Shown here piece after piece: positions 18,830-29,819 of a DNA stretch of 64,000 nucleotides. The first letter of the stretch is position 1. Each line of letters starts with the position of its first letter. The translations under genes were made by a program, and so were the position numbers. The DNA comes from Chloroflexota bacterium (GTDB lineage Bacteria > Chloroflexota > Anaerolineae > Aggregatilineales > Phototrophicaceae). The stretch is taken from the NCBI GenBank assembly GCA_011523515.1, contig WTGO01000069.1:1-64000 (forward strand), written 5' to 3'. The notes beneath the pieces are model-generated. The model had not been told where the DNA came from, did no database searches, and worked only from the letters and a program-made list of their open reading frames with translations.

Positions 18830-20338
18830 TTACACCTCAACGCCCAGTGCAGTGAATGATAGCGGCGGCAAGCTCATCTCGGCTTTGCCGTCAATAATCC
18901 GCGGCGCGTAAATGGCCTGCGTCGTCAGTTGATTCGGGTTACCCCAGGTGTTGGCGGCTTTGGGGTCCTGGCCAGCCAACTGATGCGCTGACGAGATGCG
19001 CTTCGGCGCGATGTCTTGCCAATGGATCTCCAGCGGCACTCTGTCGGTTTGGCTGCGATTGACGATAAAAATTGTATTTTTACCCGCCTCAGCATCGTAG
19101 GCGGCGGACACATCCAGCAGCGGCATATCCCCGAATTTCTTTGTCTCATAGCGCGGCGAGTCCACCAGCAAGTCCAACGAGTTTCCACTGGCCATCTGGC
19201 TGAACATCAGCAAGGGATAATAGGTCGTTTGCTTTAGCACGTCCTCTCGCGTCGTAAGTATCGGTGCGATAACATTGACGATCTGCGCGATGCAGGCGAT
19301 TTTCAGCACATCGGCTCTGCGCAGGAAGACATTCAACCACTGGGCCACGACCAACGCGTCTTCGAGGTTATAGACCTCTTCAATCAGGTGCGGCGCCTCG
19401 GTCCAGCCGCCGCGTTTGTCGCTTAAGTCGTTCGCCTTGTACCAGACGTTCCACTCGTCCCAAGACAGGTAAACATCATGCTTGGAACGCGTCTTGGCTT
19501 TCACGTAGCGCAGTACGGCGGCGACTGTGTCGACGTAGTCTTCGAAGGTGGCGCTTAGCGCGAGGAAGCTGGCTGTATCGTCGTCCAGATTGTCGGCGTA
19601 ATAGTGCATGGAGTGATAATTGACGAGCTCCCAGCACATTTCGAGGCCGATGCGATCCCATTCGGGATAGGTGGGCATCTTCGAGCTTGATGAGCCGCAG
19701 AGCACCATTTCGATCGAGCTGTCGTGCAAGCGCATCAGCTTGGCCGCTTCGCGCGCCTTCGTTCCGTACTCGGCGGCTTCCAGGTGGCCGATTTGCCAGG
19801 GACCGTCCATTTCGTTGCCCAGGCACCAGTACTTGACGCCATACGGTGCTTTGTGACCATTTGCCGCGCGCATATTCGCGTAATGGCTGCCTGGCTGCGC
19901 ATTGCAATACTCGACGAGGTTGGCGGCGTCTTGAATCGTTCCCGTGCCCAAGTTGACCGCCAGCATCGGCTCCGTCCCGATTTCGTGGCAGAAGTGGATA
20001 AACTCGTCCGTGCCAAACTGGTTGGTCTCGACCGACTGCCACGCAATTTCCCGCCGGCGCGGCCGCTGGTCTTTCGGTCCGATGCCGTCTTCCCAGCGAT
20101 AGCCGCTGACGAAGTTGCCGCCGGGATATCGCATCGAACGGTAGTTGAGCTCGCGTAGCGCCGCCAGTACGTCTTTACGCAAGCCGTTTTCGTCGGCGTG
20201 CGGCGAGGCTGGATCATAGATGCCATCATAAATGCAGCGGCCCAGGTGTTCGGCGAAACCGCTGAACAGCAGGGGCGAAATCTCGCCGATCACTCGTTTG
20301 GAGTCCACATAAATATGGGCGGTCGATTCTTGACTCAT
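18830..20338 (-). CDS. Alpha-L-arabinofuranosidase, GH51
   Basis: Retaining glycosidase of 502 residues, normal for GH51, that removes arabinofuranosyl groups from arabino-oligosaccharides. The N-terminal TIM barrel carries the acid/base Glu176 in [10 protein letters not shown] and the nucleophile Glu295 in [27 protein letters not shown] is the typical early substrate-site motif. A C-terminal beta-sandwich of about 130 residues follows. There is no signal peptide, so it acts on imported oligosaccharides. It lies 69 bases downstream of glycogen phosphorylase on the same strand. Confidence 0.93.
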   Translation of the reverse strand: MSQESTAHIYVDSKRVIGEISPLLFSGFAEHLGRCIYDGIYDPASPHADENGLRKDVLAALRELNYRSMRYPGGNFVSGYRWEDGIGPKDQRPRRREIAWQSVETNQFGTDEFIHFCHEIGTEPMLAVNLGTGTIQDAANLVEYCNAQPGSHYANMRAANGHKAPYGVKYWCLGNEMDGPWQIGHLEAAEYGTKAREAAKLMRLHDSSIEMVLCGSSSSKMPTYPEWDRIGLEMCWELVNYHSMHYYADNLDDDTASFLALSATFEDYVDTVAAVLRYVKAKTRSKHDVYLSWDEWNVWYKANDLSDKRGGWTEAPHLIEEVYNLEDALVVAQWLNVFLRRADVLKIACIAQIVNVIAPILTTREDVLKQTTYYPLLMFSQMASGNSLDLLVDSPRYETKKFGDMPLLDVSAAYDAEAGKNTIFIVNRSQTDRVPLEIHWQDIAPKRISSAHQLAGQDPKAANTWGNPNQLTTQAIYAPRIIDGKAEMSLPPLSFTALGVEV

Positions 20339-20407
20339 TCGCTTGCCTTTCGAATCATGCCATGCGCAACTCTATGCCAATTGCTGTCCCCTGCAACGCG
20401 CGATCAG

Positions 20408-22885
20408 CTAATCTCCTCGGACCAGATCCAGAATCGACGCTTGCCAGATGTCGCGATTATATTCCGCGATTGTCCGATCCGACGAGAAAAAGCCGCAGCG
20501 CGCCGCATTGAGAATGGACATTGTCGTCCATCGTTCAGGGTCAGCGTAGGCGTCTGCGACCTGCCGTTGGCATTCCAGGTAACTGGCAAAGTCGGCGCAG
20601 AGCATATACTCGTCGTGATAGAGCAGCGAATCGACGATGGGCCGGAAAATCTCAGTATCGCCGCCGGAGAATTGCCCGCAGGCGATCCAGTCGATCGCGT
20701 CGCGCAGCGCGGCGTTTGATTCAACGAACTCCCGCGGGTTGTAGCCGCGCGCTTTGGTCTCGAAGACTTCTTCGGTGGTCAAGCCGAACAGGAAAAAATT
20801 CTCCGCGCCGACTTTCTCGCGGATTTCGATGTTGGCGCCATCAAGCGTGCCCACGGTCAGTGCGCCATTCAGCGCGAATTTCATATTGCCTGTGCCGGAG
20901 GCTTCCTTGCCGGCGAGCGAGATCTGTTCCGAGATATCCGCGGCTGGATAGATTAGTTGGCCGCTGGTGACATTGAAATTCGGGATGAAAACCACACGCA
21001 GGCGGTCGGCAGATACTGGATCGCGATTGACTACATCGGCGATCGAATTGATCAGCTTAATGATCAGCTTGGCCATGTGATAACCGGGCGCGGCCTTGGC
21101 GCCAAAAATGAATGTGATCGGGGTTTGCTCGGCTTCAGGGTTGTGCTTCAGCCGCTGATACAAATGAATGATGTGCAGCGCTTTGAGCAGCTGTCGCTTG
21201 TACTCGTGCAAGCGCTTTACCATCACATCAAACATTGAGTTAATGTCCACGGGCTGGCTCAGTCGGTCGTGGATAAAATCGGCCAAATGCTGCTTGTTCG
21301 CCGATTTCATGGCGCGCCAGGCTGCGCGAAACTCCGGGTCATCAACGTAGGCTTCCAGCTGCGCCAATTCGTCCAGATTGGTCAGCCAACTGTCGCCGAT
21401 TTGTTGGGAAATGAGATCGGCCAGGATGGGGTTGGCCAGGCGCATAAATCGTCGCGGGGTGACTCCGTTAGTCTTATTGCCGAATTTCTCCGGCCACATC
21501 TCGGCAAAGTCGGTGAAAACCCGCGATTTAAGGAGCTCTGACTGGAGCTTGGCAACGCCGTTGATCGAGTAGCTGCCAATGCAGGCCAGGTTTGCCATGC
21601 GCACTTGTTTTTCCGCCGCCTCTTCAATAATGGACATGCGCTGAACCCGACCCGCGTCGTTCGGGTAGGTCATGCGTACTTGGTCCAGGAATCGGCGATT
21701 AATCTCGTAAATGATCTCCAGGTGACGCGGTAAGACACTCTGCATCAACCACACGGGCCACTTCTCCAGCGCCTCCGGCAGCAAAGTATGTTGCGTTGAG
21801 GCGAAGGTAGATTTGGTGATCTTCCAGGCGCGTTCCCAACCGAGTTGAAATTCATCGATCAAAAGACGCATGAATTCGGCAATGGCGATGACCGGATGCG
21901 AATCGTTCAGATGGATGACAGCCACCCGAGGCAACTCCTCCCACTCGGCGTTCTTGATCATGAAGCGTTTGATGATATTGTTCAGCGAGCAGGCCACAAA
22001 GAAGTACTGCTGCTTCAGGCGCAGTTCCTTGCCCTGGGGCGTATTATCATTGGGGTAGAGCACCTTGGTGACATTCTCGGAGCTGGTCTTCTGCTCGACA
22101 GCGCGCGAATAGTCGCCCACGTCAAAGAGCTGCAAGTCGAATTCGCGCGTGGCGCGGGCGCCCCACAGCCGTAGCATGTTGACGGTCTTGGTGCGATAGC
22201 CCGGCACCAACGTGTGGTAGGGCTGGCCCATGATCGTCTGCGCCGGCGTCCAGCGTACGCGATACTCGCCCTCATCGTCCTTATAGTGCTCGGTCTTTCC
22301 GCCAAAGCCGACCTCGACCATGTCGTCGGGCTGGGGGAATTCCCAGGGGTTGCCATAGTAGAGCCACTCGTCCGGGCTCTCTATCTGCCAGCCGTCGCGG
22401 AAGGATTGGCGAAAGATGCCATATTCATAGCGAATGCCGTAGCCGACCGCTGGAATATCGAGCGTGGCCAGTGAGTCCATGAAGCAGGCCGACAGCCTGC
22501 CCAGGCCACCATTACCCAAACCGGGTTCTATATCGAGGGCGATGAGGTCGGCGAGGTCAATGTCGTGCTTTTCCATGGTCTGCCGCGCCAAGTCATAAGT
22601 ATCGGTATAAAGAAGATTCTGCTCCAGTTGCTGCCCCACGAGGTATTCGGCGGAAAGGTAATAGACAAACTTGGGATTCTGGCGAAAGTAGCAGTCCACA
22701 TTCTGCTGCCAGTTGTACATCATGTAGTCGCGCACAGTAAAGGCGAGCGCCTCATAGAGATCGTGCTTGGTCGCTGTATAGATGGCTTGGCCTCGTGTGT
22801 AATACAGATTGTCGCGGAACGCCTGTGCAAAGGCTTCCTGCGAACGCTCCACACGAGTGATATTCTCGAAGTTCGCGATGACCAT
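20408..22885 (-). CDS. glgP: Glycogen/alpha-glucan phosphorylase (GT35)
   Basis: Releases glucose 1-phosphate from alpha-1,4-glucans using pyridoxal phosphate. 825 residues, full length for the bacterial enzyme. The PLP-binding region is intact at [20 protein letters not shown] with the Schiff-base lysine. Other landmarks are [20 protein letters not shown] and [12 protein letters not shown] near the N-terminus and [11 protein letters not shown] for phosphate binding. AAAGGG precedes the ATG. It is first in a likely two-gene unit with the GH51 gene and divergent from a sulfatase gene. Confidence 0.96.
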   Translation of the reverse strand: MVIANFENITRVERSQEAFAQAFRDNLYYTRGQAIYTATKHDLYEALAFTVRDYMMYNWQQNVDCYFRQNPKFVYYLSAEYLVGQQLEQNLLYTDTYDLARQTMEKHDIDLADLIALDIEPGLGNGGLGRLSACFMDSLATLDIPAVGYGIRYEYGIFRQSFRDGWQIESPDEWLYYGNPWEFPQPDDMVEVGFGGKTEHYKDDEGEYRVRWTPAQTIMGQPYHTLVPGYRTKTVNMLRLWGARATREFDLQLFDVGDYSRAVEQKTSSENVTKVLYPNDNTPQGKELRLKQQYFFVACSLNNIIKRFMIKNAEWEELPRVAVIHLNDSHPVIAIAEFMRLLIDEFQLGWERAWKITKSTFASTQHTLLPEALEKWPVWLMQSVLPRHLEIIYEINRRFLDQVRMTYPNDAGRVQRMSIIEEAAEKQVRMANLACIGSYSINGVAKLQSELLKSRVFTDFAEMWPEKFGNKTNGVTPRRFMRLANPILADLISQQIGDSWLTNLDELAQLEAYVDDPEFRAAWRAMKSANKQHLADFIHDRLSQPVDINSMFDVMVKRLHEYKRQLLKALHIIHLYQRLKHNPEAEQTPITFIFGAKAAPGYHMAKLIIKLINSIADVVNRDPVSADRLRVVFIPNFNVTSGQLIYPAADISEQISLAGKEASGTGNMKFALNGALTVGTLDGANIEIREKVGAENFFLFGLTTEEVFETKARGYNPREFVESNAALRDAIDWIACGQFSGGDTEIFRPIVDSLLYHDEYMLCADFASYLECQRQVADAYADPERWTTMSILNAARCGFFSSDRTIAEYNRDIWQASILDLVRGD

Positions 22886-22976
22886 GCGATTCCCTTTCGT
22901 CTAGCTGCTGTTGAACGCAATGCCGCGCGGCTGTCCCCGTGCAATGCAAAGCCGCCAAGTCAAGAAAGTACCTACA

Positions 22977-23006
22977 ATAATAGTCCGCAGCTGAGGTTTT
23001 CGCCAA
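22977..23006 (-). promoter_or_regulatory. Predicted promoter of glgP
   Basis: Minus-strand TTGGCG, an 18-base spacer and TATTAT (5 of 6 matches to the -10). It would give a leader of about 85 nt before glgP. Confidence 0.4.
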
Positions 23007-23022
23007 CATTGTTCTTGCGCCG

Positions 23023-23046
23023 CGGTCGCCGCGACCGTGCTAGAAT
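23023..23046 (+). promoter_or_regulatory. Extended -10 promoter with palindromic operator candidate upstream of a sulfatase gene
   Basis: TGCTAGAAT at 23038-23046 is an extended -10 element (TGn plus TAGAAT, 5 of 6). Immediately upstream is a perfect 15-base palindrome CGGTCGC-C-GCGACCG (23023-23037), where a repressor would block the polymerase. No good -35 is seen, as expected for an extended -10 promoter. Confidence 0.45.
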
Positions 23047-23077
23047 GGTGCAGATTAACCAACGTGGGAGTGCAGCC

Positions 23078-24493
23078 ATGAGACGTCCCAATATCCTTAT
23101 ACTTTATACGGATCAACAGCGCTGGGACGCTCTGGGCGCCAACGGCAATCAAGAGGTCATCACGCCGAATCTTGATGCGCTGGCGTCTGACGGCGTCAGC
23201 TTCAAACGTCACTTTGTGCAAAACCCGGTCTGCATGCCTAGCCGAATTAGTATGCTTTCCGGCCGCTATCCTTCGACGCTGGGTATTACGCGCATGGGCG
23301 TACCCGTGCCGGAGGATATCGTGACCTTGCCGCATACGCTAAAGCAGTATGGTTATCGCACGGCCAATATCGGCAAGCTGCACTTCCTGCCTCACGCCAA
23401 TCGCGATCATAGCTTGCCGCACCCGGCCTACGGCTTCGATCATTTGGAGATCGCCGACGAACCGGGCGTTTACGAGGATGCCTATCGCGCCTGGGTACGG
23501 CGGCGGGCGCCCGAGCAAATTGATAGCATCAGCGCGGGCATACCGCCGGCATCGCGCGTTTGGCAGCGCACGATGGGAATTGACGACGGCGTCGTGCATC
23601 GGGGCGACCCAGAGGGACGGCACGACTTTGACCGCGCCATCCCCTTCGCTGCTGACGCTGGCTTGACGCACAGCGCCTTCGTCGGCGAGCAAACCATTGA
23701 ATTCATCGGGCAGACGGGAGAAGCGCCATTCTTATGTATCGCGGGCTTCTATTCGCCGCACGCCCCTTGGATGGCGCCGCGGAAGTACCTCGAGCTGTAC
23801 GATGTGGAGAAGCTGTCGCCGCCCGAATTTCCCGACCGCATCAATGCGCAACGGCCGCAAGCACCGGAAGCGCAATTCTCCGACGCGCAATTGCGGCGCG
23901 CGCGGCAGGGTTACTACGCCATGATCAGCGAAGTGGATCACTATGTGGGCAGGATTCTCGACAGCCTAGAAGCGAACGGAAAGCGGAATGACACGATAGT
24001 CGTCTTCACGTCCGACCACGGCGAGTGGCTGGGCGACCACCTGCGCTACGGCAAGGGCTACCCGGCCGCTGACGCCGTCAGCCGCGTTCCGCTAATCATC
24101 TCCGCGCCGGAGGGACTGCGTGACCAAGCGCATAACGGTGTGGTAGAAGCTATCGACATCGTGCCGACCTTATTGGAGCTTGCAGGGATTCAGATTCCGA
24201 CATTCTTGCAGGGACAAAGCCTGGCCGGCCTTATCGAACGGGGGGACCAGCCCGGAAAGTCAATCGCGCTCACCGAAGGCGATGGATGGAAGTGCTTGCG
24301 CACCGACCGATATCGTTATCTGGTTCACGCCGACGGGCGGGAATCCTTGTGGGATATAGAAGCCGACCCGGGCGAGTATTTTGATGTCGCGCCACGCGGT
24401 GACTACGCGGGCGCACTGGCGGATTGCCGTAAAACGCTCCTTCAGCGACTGCTGGAAATTGAGCGACCGCGGCCGCGCGCCTGGGCCTACTAG
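23078..24493 (+). CDS. Type I sulfatase (arylsulfatase family), cytoplasmic
   Basis: Hydrolyses a sulfate ester, or possibly a phosphonate ester. 471 residues from the ATG at 23078, chosen because GGGAG lies about 8 bases upstream and the product starts MRRPNILILYTDQQR, the normal sulfatase N-terminus. The ORF-track start at 22565 is inside antisense glgP sequence. The formylglycine motif is CMPSR with Cys52. Metal-binding residues are suggested by YTDQQR and by TSDHGEWLGDH around residue 310. There is no signal peptide, so the enzyme is probably cytoplasmic. It needs a formylglycine-generating enzyme, which is not in the window. Confidence 0.9.
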   Translation: MRRPNILILYTDQQRWDALGANGNQEVITPNLDALASDGVSFKRHFVQNPVCMPSRISMLSGRYPSTLGITRMGVPVPEDIVTLPHTLKQYGYRTANIGKLHFLPHANRDHSLPHPAYGFDHLEIADEPGVYEDAYRAWVRRRAPEQIDSISAGIPPASRVWQRTMGIDDGVVHRGDPEGRHDFDRAIPFAADAGLTHSAFVGEQTIEFIGQTGEAPFLCIAGFYSPHAPWMAPRKYLELYDVEKLSPPEFPDRINAQRPQAPEAQFSDAQLRRARQGYYAMISEVDHYVGRILDSLEANGKRNDTIVVFTSDHGEWLGDHLRYGKGYPAADAVSRVPLIISAPEGLRDQAHNGVVEAIDIVPTLLELAGIQIPTFLQGQSLAGLIERGDQPGKSIALTEGDGWKCLRTDRYRYLVHADGRESLWDIEADPGEYFDVAPRGDYAGALADCRKTLLQRLLEIERPRPRAWAY

Positions 24494-24510
24494 CGGAAGC
24501 TTGCCTGGCG

Positions 24511-25416
24511 CTAGTGGAAGGGAAACTCAGCGACAGTCTGGTCAGCGATGCGCTGCCAGAGGCTCTCTACCGCCATAATGTCATTTTGATTGAGGCTGAT
24601 CTTCTGCGGATCGCGCGCGAAGGGCGAGTCAATCACCCCGCGCCGCCACAAAACATACTTGTGCAGCGAGACGCCGTAGACCATGGCGTAATTCAGCAGC
24701 GGCAGCAAACGAAAGTGGATGCGCTCGGCTTCTTCTACATTGCCCTGAACATATTGATCGTGAATCCTGACCTGCACGTCGATCATGCCGCCGGCGGGCA
24801 TATTGCCGCAAGCGCCTCGTTTCAGTTCGCCTGTCAGATAGATGCCGTTGGCGCCGCCGAAGACGCCCAGGCAATTGCCCGAATCGAGTTCGAGAATCTG
24901 ATCGATGTGCTGTAAAATCGGAATCGTCTCTTCTTTGATGTATTGGATATTGTCTTCGGCCGCTAGTAGCTCAACCAGTTCACGCGGCGACAGCGGCGTG
25001 CCGATGGGGGCGGGCGCGTTCTGGATGATGAGCGGGCGATCGAAGTTTGCCAGCTGGCGATAATATTCGCGCACCGCCGGCTTGGGCGCCTTGCGCAGGT
25101 AAGGCGGCATGGCCATTAGCGCGGTCGCTCCGTGCTGGCAGCCGTGCTCGGCGAATTCCAGCGCCAGCTGCAGATTCAGCCCCTGCACGCTCACGACGTA
25201 GGGAACGCGCCCGGCGATCTGCGCCCCGGTAAACTCCACAACTTGCTTGCGCTCGCTGTCGCTAAGCGTGAAGAACTCACTGGCCAAGGCGGGCGTGACC
25301 AAACCATGCACGCCGCCGGCGAGACAGTAGTCGATCTGTCTCGCCAGACTCGCCCAATCAATGTCGCCGCTGTCTGCGAAGGGCGTCTGAAGTATCTGAA
25401 AGATTCCAGCTAGCAC
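24511..25416 (-). CDS. Dihydrodipicolinate synthase/N-acetylneuraminate lyase family protein
   Basis: TIM-barrel class I aldolase-type protein, 301 residues from GTG at 25416, chosen because GAGGAG sits 10 bases upstream and the product (VLAGIFQILQTPF) begins where the family does. The ORF-track start adds 47 unlikely residues. The Schiff-base lysine is in IQYIKEE. The tyrosine that normally precedes Asn in the YN-P motif is Gln here (IIQNAPAP), so it is unlikely to be a standard DapA. It is divergent from an enolase-superfamily gene, a pairing typical of acid-sugar catabolism, so a keto-acid-sugar aldolase or dehydratase is plausible. Confidence 0.8.
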   Translation of the reverse strand: MLAGIFQILQTPFADSGDIDWASLARQIDYCLAGGVHGLVTPALASEFFTLSDSERKQVVEFTGAQIAGRVPYVVSVQGLNLQLALEFAEHGCQHGATALMAMPPYLRKAPKPAVREYYRQLANFDRPLIIQNAPAPIGTPLSPRELVELLAAEDNIQYIKEETIPILQHIDQILELDSGNCLGVFGGANGIYLTGELKRGACGNMPAGGMIDVQVRIHDQYVQGNVEEAERIHFRLLPLLNYAMVYGVSLHKYVLWRRGVIDSPFARDPQKISLNQNDIMAVESLWQRIADQTVAEFPFH

Positions 25417-25516
25417 AGTTAAGCTCTCCTCAATTGGGATGTCGTTGCGTATTAAGTGGCAATCTCCTACACTATACTCGTCCCGCAGTATCGAATCTAG
25501 CGACAGGAGCTGTACA

Positions 25517-26671
<1,155 letters not shown>

Positions 26672-26681
26672 GAATTGGCGT

Positions 26682-27497
26682 CTAGTTGGGCACGAGCGGC
26701 GCTTGCGGGCGCACGATCTGCAAGCGCTCCGGCGTCAAGCGCGCGATTAACTCTTCCGATACCTGGTAGCCATGCCTGAAAGCGCCCCAGGACGGACCGT
26801 AACGGAAGACAATGATGCGGCGCTCGCCGGGATTGACACGTTCAGCCGAACCGTGGCAAATGGCATCAACAAAAAGCAGCACATCGCCGGCGTCCATGTC
26901 CGGGCGAATGGCGCCCTCCAGGCCGTCAACCGATGGCGTTTCTCCGCGCATCTGGTGCTTTTCCTCGTCAGGATGGGGAAAATGCGCCTTGTGGCTGGCT
27001 GGCACGACCATCGTCCCGCCATCGCCGGGGCCAATGTCCGTCAGCGCCATCAGAATGTTGATCTGTCCGCAGTGAAACGCCCCATTGTAATAGCGGAACT
27101 GCGTGCGCTTGGTACCCTCATGGCCGCCGGAGTGCAGCCCGATCGCCTCGCCCGGCCCGCGGATATTGGCGAAGCATTCGTCGATGAATAGGGGGCCGTG
27201 ATTGTAGTCAAAGGTATCTGCGCCACCGACAAAATACTTGACCTTTTCGATCCATGACGGATGGTCGATCAGACGCTCGAAGGCTTCGCCACCCTCGTAA
27301 ATCTGCTGAAGGTTCAGGCCGTCGCCGTCGTCATAGTTGTGGCCGTGCACGTAGCCTTTCCATTCGTTGTGCTTCACCGGCAGCAGCGCGTCGATTGCGG
27401 CGTTGACATCAGCGACTTCCTGTTTGGACAGCGCGCCCTTCAGCAGCAGGTAGCCGTTGAGATCAAAGAAATAACGTTCTCGATCTGTAACTTGCAT
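26682..27497 (-). CDS. PhyH-type Fe(II)/2-oxoglutarate enzyme lacking the HxD aspartate
   Basis: Phytanoyl-CoA dioxygenase superfamily protein, 271 residues, last gene of the sulfatase operon. The double-stranded beta-helix core is recognisable. The distal His is His215 in DAICHGSA, and Arg226 eleven residues later fits the 2-oxoglutarate carboxylate anchor. The proximal motif, where family members have HxD, reads GLHSGGHEG: His122, Ser123, Gly124. Gly in place of Asp is the signature of PhyH-like halogenases such as SyrB2 (Ala) or WelO5 (Gly), but it could also mean a different metal site or a lost activity. No signal peptide. It lies 22 bases after the FAD-dependent gene. Confidence 0.82.
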   Translation of the reverse strand: MQVTDRERYFFDLNGYLLLKGALSKQEVADVNAAIDALLPVKHNEWKGYVHGHNYDDGDGLNLQQIYEGGEAFERLIDHPSWIEKVKYFVGGADTFDYNHGPLFIDECFANIRGPGEAIGLHSGGHEGTKRTQFRYYNGAFHCGQINILMALTDIGPGDGGTMVVPASHKAHFPHPDEEKHQMRGETPSVDGLEGAIRPDMDAGDVLLFVDAICHGSAERVNPGERRIIVFRYGPSWGAFRHGYQVSEELIARLTPERLQIVRPQAPLVPN

Positions 27498-27519
27498 CTG
27501 TCTATTCCCCTAAAAGCAT

Positions 27520-29808
27520 TTATTCGTAGCAATGCACTGCAAACACGGCGGCTGGGATAACCTCATGTCCGTTGACAACTTCCAACTGCAAGTGATTCGT
27601 CTCTACTGGCTGATCAAATTCGATCGTGTTCACTGTCTGATGATTGTCCCTGACTTCCGCCAATAGCGCGCCGGCGCCGTCCTTGATGCGATAATGCCGT
27701 ACAGCGAAAGGCATGACAGCCTCAGGATGCCCGCGTAAAGTGGTTTCCATCGCGTGGTCAAAGTCCGTATCAAACATCAAGGTCACTTTGCTGATGCTCT
27801 GTGGGACGACCCACCTGATATCCAGCTGCGGCGCCGGATCCTGAGGATCCGCGACCCAGGCATTGGCTTGGGAGGTGGGCCGGGCGACGCCGTTGCAGAT
27901 GTTCTGCGGGTCGAAACCGTTGATCGGCGGCATGAATGTCATCGCCAGATTATGGCCTTCAGGCCGGCGCGGCGGCGTCCAGAATTCAAAGCGCTCCACG
28001 CCGATATCCTGCGGCGGGGTTTGCGTCCGCCGGTATTCAAGCGCCAGCAAACCGCTGACACGCATCTGGCTCAAATGCAGTCGAACTGACGGATTCTCCA
28101 TGACGCAGACGAAGACGTAACGACCATCGTCGACAAGCTGGTCGAAGTCGAGCTCGACGACCTGATTGTCGCCAGCAGGCAGGTCGAAGCGCTGTGACTT
28201 CAAAACGCCATCAGGACTGTGGTTGTCCACTTTGCTGCTCATGCGCAGCTCTACCTTGAGCTCGGTCCCTTGGGCGGCGTCAACCGTGATGGTCATGCGT
28301 GGCACGCGACCGCGCTGCAAGGGCAGCATCTGCGCGTAAGGACGCTCCAGCGCATGCAGCGGCCCATCGTCGGGCAAGTTCTCCAGGCAGAGTTTGCTCG
28401 ACGCCGTTACTGTGGCTTGCCTGACCAGGTTTGCCTCGTCTTCCAGTTTAAATTGCGGGATGTAGCCGCCGACGCGCTGCAAATCGCGCTGGAGCAGCTT
28501 TACCCGCTCGGGCTGGGCGATATCGCGGGGCAGCAAATTGCGCTGCACGCAATGCGCCGCCGCCAGGCCGACCGACTGCGCTGCAGAGGCCAGGGTCAGC
28601 ATGACGCGGGTCGAGCCGAAAGCCACGTGCGAGGCGCTCATAATGCGACCCGTTATGAAGAGGTTGCGGATATTCTTGCTGTATTGTGTGCGATAGGGCA
28701 CCTGGTAGACGCCTTTGGCATGCCATTGGTCGCAGCCGGGCAGCTCGCTGAAAACGCCGTCCGCCGGGTGCAGGTCGATCGACCAGCCGCCGAAAGAGAT
28801 GGCATCGTAGTGCTGGCGCTGCTCGATGACATCTTGCTGAACCATCATGTAATCGCCTTCGAAACGCCGGCTTTCGCGCTTGCCCGGAATATGACCCACC
28901 CATTCCAGCGTCAGCGTCTCGGCATCGGGGAATTCGCCCGAATTCTTGATGTAATTCCAGACGCCGTAGACGACCTTCCACAACTGCCACTTAATCGTCT
29001 CCGTCTCGTGCACCGTGTCCAGGCGTCCGCCGTACTCGATCCACCACAGCCGGCAGCCGTCAATCGCCGAGTTGAAGCTGCGGAAGCGCGGGATCTGCGT
29101 GATATCGTCCAGCGCATAACTCGGCGGCACAAACTTGACTGGTTCGCCGATGTCCTTGCTGTAGAAGTAGATCGAATGGCCGAGCAAGTAGCCGTATTCT
29201 TCGCTCGGCGCGAACTTCTCGCCAAATTCGTCCCTCGACTCCGCGCCCATACGAAAGGCGGCGCCGGCCTGAAAGGCGACAATGCCATCGCCGGATGCAT
29301 CGCAGAATAGCGGCGCATAGAGTTCATATTGAGTGGAGTTCTGGCTGCAGAAGGCCGTCACCGACTCGATCGTCTCGCCGTCCGCCTTGCTGACGCTGAT
29401 GGCGGCGGTATTGAGCAGCAGCGTTATATTGTCCTCGTTAACCACTTTTTCCAGCAAGACGGTATCAAAGATCAGCGCATTGCCTTCTTTGTTGCGATAC
29501 ATATTCTCGACCAGAATCTCGTCGATGACGCCGCCCTCGCGCGCCCAGCGGTTGTTGTTGTTCATATGCGACGTAGCGCCCAGGGCCCACAAGCGGACTT
29601 CGCTGCTGGCGTTGCCGCCAAGCACCGGACGGTCTTGCACCAGCGTAACTTTGATGCCGGCGCGCGCGGCCGTGATTGCGGCGCAGGTCCCGGCAAGTCC
29701 GCCGCCGACGATGACCAGGTCAGTGTCGATGCGCTTCGTCTTGGGCAGGCGCGCCGCGGCGGAAAACGGTTCGCTAAGCATTCTTGGGATTTGATTGTCT
29801 TGTTTCAT
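27520..29808 (-). CDS. FAD-dependent oxidoreductase with C-terminal beta-rich domain
   Basis: 762 residues. The N-terminal 450 or so form an FAD_oxidored-type flavoprotein: VIVGGGLAGTCAAITAARAG is the dinucleotide-binding loop, LGGNASSEVRLWALGA is a family segment, and TGRIMSASHVAFGSTRVMLT closes the FAD site. The C-terminal 300 residues are beta-rich and partly resemble discoidin/F5-8 type sandwiches (ISKVTLMFDTDFDHAMETTL and NTIEFDQPVETNHLQLEV), which suggests glycan binding. There is no signal peptide. It sits between a sulfatase and a PhyH gene with gaps of 11 and 22 bases, so all are probably co-transcribed. Likely oxidises a sugar or cyclitol derivative; the substrate is unknown. Confidence 0.8.
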   Translation of the reverse strand: MKQDNQIPRMLSEPFSAAARLPKTKRIDTDLVIVGGGLAGTCAAITAARAGIKVTLVQDRPVLGGNASSEVRLWALGATSHMNNNNRWAREGGVIDEILVENMYRNKEGNALIFDTVLLEKVVNEDNITLLLNTAAISVSKADGETIESVTAFCSQNSTQYELYAPLFCDASGDGIVAFQAGAAFRMGAESRDEFGEKFAPSEEYGYLLGHSIYFYSKDIGEPVKFVPPSYALDDITQIPRFRSFNSAIDGCRLWWIEYGGRLDTVHETETIKWQLWKVVYGVWNYIKNSGEFPDAETLTLEWVGHIPGKRESRRFEGDYMMVQQDVIEQRQHYDAISFGGWSIDLHPADGVFSELPGCDQWHAKGVYQVPYRTQYSKNIRNLFITGRIMSASHVAFGSTRVMLTLASAAQSVGLAAAHCVQRNLLPRDIAQPERVKLLQRDLQRVGGYIPQFKLEDEANLVRQATVTASSKLCLENLPDDGPLHALERPYAQMLPLQRGRVPRMTITVDAAQGTELKVELRMSSKVDNHSPDGVLKSQRFDLPAGDNQVVELDFDQLVDDGRYVFVCVMENPSVRLHLSQMRVSGLLALEYRRTQTPPQDIGVERFEFWTPPRRPEGHNLAMTFMPPINGFDPQNICNGVARPTSQANAWVADPQDPAPQLDIRWVVPQSISKVTLMFDTDFDHAMETTLRGHPEAVMPFAVRHYRIKDGAGALLAEVRDNHQTVNTIEFDQPVETNHLQLEVVNGHEVIPAAVFAVHCYE

Positions 29809-29819
29809 GCAGTTTCCTT

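Noticed and set aside
22565-23077. N-terminal 171 residues of the 642-residue plus-strand ORF
   Set aside because: This part is antisense to glgP and crosses the promoter region. The sulfatase starts at 23078 with a good ribosome-binding site.
28219-29310. 363-residue plus-strand ORF opposite the FAD-dependent oxidoreductase
   Set aside because: Shadow of the real gene: low-complexity composition, no ribosome-binding site, no family features.
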